From Bacteroidales bacterium (lineage in GTDB: Bacteria > Bacteroidota > Bacteroidia > Bacteroidales > JAADJA01): a stretch of DNA of 6,086 nt. The notes below the pieces were generated by a model. It searched no databases. It saw only the letters and a list, made by a program, of their open reading frames with translations, and was not told the origin of the DNA. Shown here piece by piece: positions 1-3,677 of this stretch. Each line of letters opens with the position of its first letter. Position 1 is the first letter of the stretch. A program made the position numbers and the translations under genes. The DNA is taken from contig JAIORT010000053.1 in the NCBI GenBank assembly GCA_021107975.1, forward strand, positions 1-6,086. The letters are read 5' to 3'.

Positions 1-146
1 CTTGCTCCCCAGGGGCTTTTTATTGCAAAAAGCAGAATATTCAATGTACCTAATACTATTCCTCCAACCCATACGGGCCAGTGCTTCGCAAAAAAAGTCT
101 TAAATAACTGGCCTAATACGCCGGTTTCTTTGCTTTTTTCTGACAT
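1..146 (-). CDS. YeeE/YedE-family sulfur (thiosulfate-type) transporter, N-terminal fragment
   Basis: This is the first 48 codons of a gene that continues beyond the left edge. The start ATG lies at 146-144. The N-terminus is short, polar and lysine-rich (about residues 1-21), followed by W23-P-V-W-V-G-G and a hydrophobic helix containing G-x-L-N-I-L-L-F (33-40) and S-P-W-G (44-47). This arrangement is typical of the first membrane helix of YeeE/YedE (sulf_transp) proteins. Characterised members (YeeE/TsuA) import thiosulfate across the inner membrane using conserved cysteines, none of which fall in the visible part. The gene follows the tusA-like gene by 9 bp, and its Shine-Dalgarno sequence AGGAGGT (157-151) overlaps the tusA stop codon, so the two are almost certainly co-transcribed and probably translationally coupled. 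The substrate could be thiosulfate or another sulfur or selenium compound. The family call rests on 48 residues plus the TusA neighbour. Confidence 0.82.
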   Translation of the reverse strand, partial: MSEKSKETGVLGQLFKTFFAKHWPVWVGGIVLGTLNILLFAIKSPWGA

Positions 147-150
147 TTTT

Positions 151-157
151 ACCTCCT
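151..157 (-). promoter_or_regulatory. Strong Shine-Dalgarno site of the yeeE-like gene, overlapping the tusA-like stop
   Basis: On the minus strand the sequence reads TAGGAGGTAAAAATG. The TAG is the stop of the tusA-like gene, AGGAGGT is a near-perfect anti-16S match, and the ATG starts the transporter. This fixes the transporter start. It stands out because the rhodanese and porin genes in this window have A/T-rich leaders without such a site, as is usual in Bacteroidota. Confidence 0.75.
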
Positions 158-392
158 ATTTCTTTTGTATCAGAAAACGAGAAACCCCACCTGGCAATTC
201 GCTTTCATCTAATAAAGTATTTCCGGTTTTATTACACCATCTCGGTAAATCCGATTTTGTGCCGGGATCAGTTCCAAGCATCTCAAGTACTTCACCTGCA
301 TTAAGCCCTTTTACAGCTTTTGCTAATTTCATCATTGGCATAGGACATGAAAGCCCTTTACAATCCAGTGTTTGATCAACTTTAGTTTCCAT
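156..392 (-). CDS. TusA/YeeD-family sulfur carrier protein
   Basis: A 78-residue cytoplasmic protein of the TusA (SirA-like) fold. The family signature is clear: L9-D-C-K-G-L-S-C16-P-M-P, where C16 in CPxP is the persulfide-carrying cysteine, followed by a helix (M20-A26) and G-x-x-L-E-M-L-G-T-D-P-G. A second cysteine, C53 in R-W-C-N-K-T-G-N, sits where many family members also have one. The chosen start is the ATG at 392. A TTG 39 bp further upstream would add a 13-residue extension with no family match, so I rejected it. TusA-family proteins pass sulfane sulfur between proteins, and those paired with YeeE (YeeD/TsuB) are required for thiosulfate use. Here the partner yeeE-like gene follows by 9 bp, so the YeeD/TsuB role is more likely than tRNA thiolation. 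A TusA role in sulfur oxidation or reduction remains possible. Confidence 0.93.
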   Translation of the reverse strand: METKVDQTLDCKGLSCPMPMMKLAKAVKGLNAGEVLEMLGTDPGTKSDLPRWCNKTGNTLLDESELPGGVSRFLIQKK

Positions 393-428
393 TTTTTTGC
401 TATTTTTTATGATAAATAAATAAAGGGG

Positions 429-436
429 CAAATCTG
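429..436 (-). promoter_or_regulatory. Candidate -7 element for the tusA-yeeE operon
   Basis: The minus strand reads CAGATTTG, seven of eight positions compatible with the Bacteroidota TAnnTTTG element (first base differs). It would start transcription near 424, giving a leader of about 30 nt before the ATG at 392. I see no convincing -33 TTTG. It is the best match on this strand in the divergent region, but it is imperfect. Confidence 0.4.
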
Positions 437-457
437 ATAATTAAATTTATCCTTATA

Positions 458-483
458 AAGAAATGCTAAATGATACATTTCTT
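458..483. repeat. Perfect 8-bp inverted repeat in the divergent control region
   Basis: AAGAAATG (458-465) and CATTTCTT (476-483) are exact reverse complements around a 10-nt spacer. A second dyad, AAATG-N3-CATTT (468-480), is nested in it and shares the right arm. The repeat lies just upstream of the candidate tusA -7 element, roughly at -35 to -60. That position suits an operator, or a weak hairpin in a longer transcript. It does not have the TGA-N6-TCA core of the nearby Crp/Fnr-like sites, so it could bind a different factor. Confidence 0.45.
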
Positions 484-491
484 AAATTGCA

Positions 492-505
492 ATGAAAAAA
501 ATCAA
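492..505. promoter_or_regulatory. Candidate Crp/Fnr-type operator, site A of the crp/tusA control region
   Basis: The 14-bp site reads ATGAA-N4-ATCAA. It contains the TGA-N6-TCA core (493-504) and matches eight of ten defined positions of the Fnr-type site TTGAT-N4-ATCAA. Its centre, 498.5, lies 62.5 bp from the tusA candidate -7 element and about 50 bp from the crp-like gene's -7 element. It pairs with site B, 22 bp away. Confidence 0.5.
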
Positions 506-513
506 TACCAATA

Positions 514-527
514 ATGACATGAATCAT
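514..527. promoter_or_regulatory. Candidate Crp/Fnr-type operator, site B of the crp/tusA control region
   Basis: TGA (515-517) and TCA (524-526) are separated by six bases, and the dyad extends to AATGA-N6-TCATT (513-528). Its centre, 520.5, lies 27.5 bp upstream of the crp-like gene's -7 element, that is at about -40 from the expected start of transcription. This is the usual class II activator position for this regulator family, so autoregulation is a reasonable inference. It matches seven of ten positions of the Fnr-type consensus. Confidence 0.5.
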
Positions 528-547
528 TTTATTTAATGATTTAATTG

Positions 548-555
548 TATATTTG
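548..555 (+). promoter_or_regulatory. -7 promoter element of the crp/fnr-like gene
   Basis: TATATTTG is a full match to the Bacteroidota TAnnTTTG element. It sits 41 bp before the start codon, giving an expected leader of about 35-38 nt. No TTTG is present at the usual -33 spacing. That absence fits a promoter needing an activator bound near -40, where site B lies. Confidence 0.65.
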
Positions 556-596
556 CGAATTAAAGAAAAAAATTGAATCAAATTTGAAATAAACTG

Positions 597-1292
597 ATGG
601 GAAATAATTTTTTACACAATAGTTGTACGGTAAGCCTGCCACAAACACAATGTTTTGATTTACTTTCTGCAGAAGAAATGCAGGAGATTGAAGAAAACCT
701 GGTAGAGGTTTCATATAAAAAAGGAGAAACAATTGCAAAACAAGGTTCATTTGCAGCATATATAATATGTTTATCTAAAGGTCTTGTAAGAATATATATT
801 GAGAATTTTAAAGAGACACTTATTTTAAAAATATTATCATCGGGTAACCTTATAGGATTACCATCATTATATGAAGAAAATAGTGTATTTCCATATTCGG
901 TTATTGCATATGAAGATTCCTCAGCGAAATTAATTGATATTAATGTTTTCAGGAAGATTGTTAAGAATAATGCAAAATTCGCCTTTAAAATAATAGAAAT
1001 ATTAAGTGCAAATACCATTCAATTGTATGGAAGGTTTTTTTGTTTTGAGAAAAAACAATCGTATGGTCGTTTAGCTGATATTATTCTTTGTTTGTCGGGC
1101 TTTATTTATAAAAGTAAAAAGTTTGAACTTTTACTTTCCCGGAAAGAACTCGCAGAACTTGCCGGAATGTCAACCGAGAGTGTTATTAGAATTATGAAAA
1201 AGTTTAAAGATGAGGGACTGATATCAGAAAACGGAAAAACAGTAAAGATTATTAACTATGATTTATTAAGTAAAATTAGTCAACATGGTTAG
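597..1292 (+). CDS. Crp/Fnr-family transcriptional regulator
   Basis: A 231-residue DNA-binding regulator of usual Crp/Fnr length. An N-terminal cyclic-nucleotide-type beta-roll (about 20-120: KKGETIAKQG, SKGLVRIYIEN, SSGNLIGLPSL) leads into a dimerisation helix (about 121-150) and a C-terminal winged helix (about 155-225). The recognition helix region, A-G-M-S-T-E194-S-V-I-R198, keeps the Glu and Arg that read TGA in Crp and Fnr; the Fnr-specific Ser between them is Ile here. The cAMP pocket signature (FGE...RxA) is absent, so cAMP is an unlikely ligand. Cysteines lie at 10, 19, 58, 149 and 165. C10 and C19 are N-terminal but not spaced as in the Fnr iron-sulfur motif, so sulfur or redox sensing is only a possibility. 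It is divergent from tusA-yeeE and upstream of the rhodanese gene. TGA-N6-TCA dyads flank it, so it probably controls both sides and itself. Confidence 0.92.
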   Translation: MGNNFLHNSCTVSLPQTQCFDLLSAEEMQEIEENLVEVSYKKGETIAKQGSFAAYIICLSKGLVRIYIENFKETLILKILSSGNLIGLPSLYEENSVFPYSVIAYEDSSAKLIDINVFRKIVKNNAKFAFKIIEILSANTIQLYGRFFCFEKKQSYGRLADIILCLSGFIYKSKKFELLLSRKELAELAGMSTESVIRIMKKFKDEGLISENGKTVKIINYDLLSKISQHG

Positions 1293-1310
1293 GCAATTAC
1301 TTTTAAATAT

Positions 1311-1352
1311 GTTTCATGTTCAAGGTTCAGATAAAAGATTCCGGATTCAGGA
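1311..1352. repeat. Degenerate tandem heptanucleotide repeat
   Basis: Six consecutive 7-bp units can be read: GTTTCAT, GTTCAAG, GTTCAGA, TAAAAGA, TTCCGGA, TTCAGGA. Five of them share a TTC-type core (GTTC or TTC followed by purine-rich bases). It begins 19 bp after the regulator gene. It looks like a decayed short-sequence repeat. I see no function for it, and given the divergence between units it could be coincidental. Confidence 0.4.
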
Positions 1353-1428
1353 CATGACCCCCGAAGTGATGCCTTTGGTATAAAATAGATTTGTTAGAAA
1401 TAGAGATAAAATTAAAACATGAGATATA

Positions 1429-1442
1429 ATGATTCATATCAA
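1429..1442. promoter_or_regulatory. Candidate Crp/Fnr-type operator, distal site upstream of the rhodanese gene
   Basis: The site reads ATGAT-N4-ATCAA, nine of ten positions of the Fnr-type consensus TTGAT-N4-ATCAA, and includes the TGA-N6-TCA core (1430-1441). Its centre at 1435.5 is 82.5 bp upstream of the rhodanese -7 element, about -95 from the expected start of transcription. That is a class I type position. Confidence 0.62.
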
Positions 1443-1449
1443 TAATTAA

Positions 1450-1463
1450 TTGATTTATATCAT
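1450..1463. promoter_or_regulatory. Candidate Crp/Fnr-type operator, proximal site upstream of the rhodanese gene
   Basis: The site reads TTGAT-N4-ATCAT, again nine of ten consensus positions, with the TGA-N6-TCA core at 1451-1462. Its centre at 1456.5 is exactly 21 bp (two helical turns) from the distal site, so two dimers would sit on the same DNA face. Relative to the expected start of transcription it is at about -74, a position from which Crp-like activators commonly act. The two sites together form a 35-bp near-symmetric unit. Confidence 0.65.
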
Positions 1464-1517
1464 TTAATATTAAAGCCAATATCACCCTTACCATTTTAAA
1501 GCGCAAAAAAAAGATTA

Positions 1518-1525
1518 TATTTTTG
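1518..1525 (+). promoter_or_regulatory. -7 promoter element of the rhodanese-porin operon
   Basis: TATTTTTG is a full TAnnTTTG match, placed so that transcription would begin near 1530 with a leader of about 80 nt. No good TTTG lies at the -33 spacing, consistent with dependence on the regulator bound upstream. Such elements are short and can occur by chance in AT-rich DNA, so the position relative to the operators carries much of the weight. Confidence 0.6.
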
Positions 1526-1608
1526 CTCACTTAAATTTTTTAATAAACAGATAGATATATATATTATATAATTCAAAAACGTGTTGTTAAATTAAATTAT
1601 TAAATTGT

Positions 1609-2595
1609 ATGAAAAAGTTATTAAATTTTACATGGGTTCTTGCAGTTGTATCTACTATAATTTTAGCAAGTTGCAGTGATAAAAGTGATGAGCCACAACC
1701 ATTAGAACAAAACCGGTTTGATGTTTTAAAAAATTATTTAATCAGTCAAAACATGGACTTGAATAACATTCTTACTGATTGGATAACAACCGCAGAAGAT
1801 GTGTACACAATTATGACAGACGGGGATCTTTCAAACGATTATTTCATTATTGATATTCGTAAAGAAGAAGATTATAGTGCCGGTCATATAGAATGGGCAG
1901 TAAATTCTACATTAGGAGGTATTTTAGAAACAGCACAAGATGCAGGCGGAAAACCTATAATTGTAGCATGTTACTCTGGTCAGGCTGCCGGACATGGTGT
2001 TGTAGCTCTTCGTTTGAGCGGATATGCCGATGCTAAAGTAATGAAGTGGGGAATGAGCAGTTGGAATTCGGAAACAGCAGGTCCATGGAATTCACACACT
2101 GGTGATGCAGCAATCGGTGATGGAAACTGGATAAATCCTCCGGGTAGTATTCAGGGTAATACAGCACATAATACACCGGAAGTTAATTACACAACTACTG
2201 ATGGTTCTGAAATTCTTAAGGAACAGATATTAATATTACTTAGCGGTGGTTTCTCAGGTGTGTCTGGTGTAGATGTGCTTGCAAATCCGGCTGATTATTT
2301 TGTTAATAATTTTTGGGAGGTCGCTGATGTTGAGCAATATGGAAATATTAAAGATGCTTGCAGGATTAAACCGCTTACACTTGGCACCGGCGAATATGTT
2401 TACCTTGATCCTAATGCAAAGGTAGTTACTTACTGCTGGACAGGGCAAACTTCTTCAATAGTTACAGCCTACCTCAAAGTGATTGGATATGATTCATACA
2501 GTTTGACATACGGAACAAACAGCATGATTTATTCAAATCTTGAAAGCTTCAAGTGGAGTGAAAGCCAAATAATGGAATATCCTTTAACACAATAA
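1609..2595 (+). CDS. Lipoprotein with two rhodanese-like (sulfurtransferase) domains
   Basis: A 328-residue exported protein. The lipobox L19-A-S-C22 fixes the start and marks C22 for lipidation. The following S-D-K-S-D-E stretch is acidic, as in Bacteroidota lipoproteins sent to the cell surface, so either periplasmic or surface exposure is possible. Domain 1 (about 55-155) has I-D-I-R (81-84), A-G-H-I (91-94) and the active-site loop C121-Y-S-G-Q-A. Domain 2 (about 200-312) has a weaker first half (Y-G-N-I at 244-247 in place of GHI, no IDxR) but keeps a catalytic-type loop C276-W-T-G-Q-T. Both loops are followed by matching L-x-x-x-G-Y-D/A and G-M/T-x-S sequences. Rhodaneses move sulfane sulfur from donors such as thiosulfate or polysulfide to an acceptor. 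The porin gene follows by 38 bp, and Crp/Fnr-type sites lie upstream. The natural donor cannot be told from sequence. Confidence 0.9.
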   Translation: MKKLLNFTWVLAVVSTIILASCSDKSDEPQPLEQNRFDVLKNYLISQNMDLNNILTDWITTAEDVYTIMTDGDLSNDYFIIDIRKEEDYSAGHIEWAVNSTLGGILETAQDAGGKPIIVACYSGQAAGHGVVALRLSGYADAKVMKWGMSSWNSETAGPWNSHTGDAAIGDGNWINPPGSIQGNTAHNTPEVNYTTTDGSEILKEQILILLSGGFSGVSGVDVLANPADYFVNNFWEVADVEQYGNIKDACRIKPLTLGTGEYVYLDPNAKVVTYCWTGQTSSIVTAYLKVIGYDSYSLTYGTNSMIYSNLESFKWSESQIMEYPLTQ

Positions 2596-2604
2596 ACACA
2601 ATAA
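2587..2604 (+). repeat. Exact 9-bp tandem duplication carrying a second in-frame stop
   Basis: ACACAATAA occurs twice back to back (2587-2595 and 2596-2604). The first copy encodes the last Thr-Gln and the TAA of the rhodanese gene. The second, being 9 bp long, repeats an in-frame Thr-Gln-TAA. It looks like a recent slippage event, or just reflects the A/C-only leader of the next gene. Confidence 0.7.
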
Positions 2605-2633
2605 AAACAAAAACAAACAAAAAAATAAACGAC

Positions 2634-3677
2634 ATGAAAAAATTTCTGTTTTTAATTTTAAGTATTGTATTACTAGCACCGGCAGCAATAAATGCCCAGG
2701 GTTGTATGGAAGCAACTTCTGATGAAGGTGTTAGTGTAGTTGGTTATGTTCAGCCACAATGGACTTACGATGAAGCTAATGGCGATTATACCAATACCTA
2801 TATGTTTAACAGGGCAAGAATTGGTGTTACCGGTTCTATACCTTACGATTTCAGTTATTATGTAATGGCGGAATTAAGCCCGACTAAAAAAGGTCCTTAT
2901 CTTTTAGATGCTTTTATTACATGGAGTAAACTTGGCCCGTTGGCAAATGTTACTGTCGGTCAGTTTAAATTACCTTTTGGTCTTGAGCTTTCAACACCAT
3001 GCCAGTCTTTACATACAATAAACAGGTCTTTGGTAGTAAGCGAACTTGCCAGTCCTTTTCGTGATATCGGTTTAATGATCTGGGGCGGAACAGGTTTTGG
3101 ATTGCGTGAATCAGATATTCTGAAATGGAAACTCTCATTTACAAACGGAACAGGTATGAATAAAATTGACAATAACAAGTTTAAAGATATTACAGCGCGT
3201 ATTATTGTTTCTCCGTGGGATTTCATGGATATTGGCGGTAGTTATAAATATGGAAAAGTTCTTAAAGATGAGGATTCCGATAAACTTATTCGCTACGGCG
3301 CTGATATCTCGGTTGAAAAATGGAATTTCCTTGTTCAGGCTGAATACATCGGAGGAATTGATGACGGCTTTAAACTTGAGGGAGGTGGTTGCGGTCAGGA
3401 TCCGACAATTGTACCGTTTGATGGTAAAATAAACAAAGAAGGGTTCTTTGTTATGGCATTATATAATACTCCTTGGGAACTTCAACCTGTTTTTAAATAT
3501 GAAAATTATGATCCCGATACTGATGTTGATAACACCATGAAGAATTCATATACAGTAGGTTTGAATTATTTCTTTAACGACTGGACAAGGTTGCAAGTGA
3601 ACTATGTTATTAATGATTATATCAGTATTGACCTGCCAAATAATTTATTCATGGTTCAATTGCAGGCTAAATTTTAA
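2634..3677 (+). CDS. OprO/OprP-type (phosphate-selective porin family) outer-membrane porin
   Basis: A 347-residue outer-membrane beta-barrel protein. The signal peptide (M1-K-K, hydrophobic core, cleavage after N20-A-Q22) gives the start. Family features appear in order: F-N-R-A-R-I-G-V-T-G (58-67), D92-A-F-I-T-W, V-G-Q-F-K-L-P-F-G-L-E (108-118), R143-D-I-G, a repeated amphipathic strand pattern such as N-F-L-V-Q-A-E-Y-I (231-239), Y306-T-V-G-L-N-Y-F-F, and a C-terminal strand ending in Phe as expected for barrel assembly. Members form trimeric channels for anions; phosphate and pyrophosphate are the known substrates. It lies 38 bp behind the rhodanese lipoprotein gene after an A/C-rich leader with no Shine-Dalgarno site, probably one operon. 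I infer an anionic sulfur compound as cargo, from context only. Three cysteines (24, 123, 253) are unusual for an outer-membrane barrel. Confidence 0.9.
   Translation: MKKFLFLILSIVLLAPAAINAQGCMEATSDEGVSVVGYVQPQWTYDEANGDYTNTYMFNRARIGVTGSIPYDFSYYVMAELSPTKKGPYLLDAFITWSKLGPLANVTVGQFKLPFGLELSTPCQSLHTINRSLVVSELASPFRDIGLMIWGGTGFGLRESDILKWKLSFTNGTGMNKIDNNKFKDITARIIVSPWDFMDIGGSYKYGKVLKDEDSDKLIRYGADISVEKWNFLVQAEYIGGIDDGFKLEGGGCGQDPTIVPFDGKINKEGFFVMALYNTPWELQPVFKYENYDPDTDVDNTMKNSYTVGLNYFFNDWTRLQVNYVINDYISIDLPNNLFMVQLQAKF

Larger units (their letters stand above)
1293..1608. other. 316-bp control region between the regulator and rhodanese genes
   Basis: I see no credible gene here. From left to right it holds a degenerate heptanucleotide repeat (1311-1352) and a short GC-richer patch (about 1339-1377) of unknown origin. 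A TAGATTTG at 1386-1393 resembles a -7 element but lies upstream of the operators. Next come the paired Crp/Fnr-type dyads (1429-1463), a perfect AT-only 12-bp palindrome TTTAATATTAAA (1463-1474), the probable rhodanese promoter (1518-1525), and an AT-rich leader of about 80 nt. No clear hairpin plus T-run terminator follows the regulator stop at 1292. Confidence 0.7.

Noticed and set aside
130..375. Open frame on the plus strand across the tusA-like gene.
   Set aside because: It is antisense to a clearly recognised sulfur-carrier gene, and its translation shows no family features.
393..431. A TTG at 431 could extend the tusA-like protein by 13 residues.
   Set aside because: The extension is AT-rich, does not resemble the family N-terminus, overlaps the candidate promoter element, and a good ATG exists at 392.
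541..1018. Two open frames on the minus strand opposite the regulator gene (541-759 and 578-1018).
   Set aside because: They lie antisense to a full-length Crp/Fnr-type protein, and their translations look like complements of coding AT-rich sequence.
1386..1393. TAGATTTG, a full TAnnTTTG match upstream of the paired operators.
   Set aside because: It would place the operators inside a leader of more than 200 nt. The element at 1518-1525 is better placed. It remains possible as a second promoter repressed by the regulator.
1327..1530. A 67-codon minus-strand frame in the control region.
   Set aside because: It covers the operators and the promoter, has no recognisable features, and open frames of this length are expected in AT-rich non-coding DNA.
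2254..2448. A 64-codon minus-strand frame inside the rhodanese gene.
   Set aside because: Antisense to the second rhodanese domain, with no independent support.
2691..2705. Cys24 close to the porin signal-peptide end, which might suggest a lipoprotein.
   Set aside because: The residues before it (A-Q-G) do not form a lipobox, and the N-A-Q cleavage site and barrel features fit an ordinary signal peptide.
2960..3432. Frames on both strands (2960-3226 minus, 3166-3432 plus) inside the OprO-type porin gene.
   Set aside because: They overlap a complete porin reading frame and have no domain or signal-peptide features.
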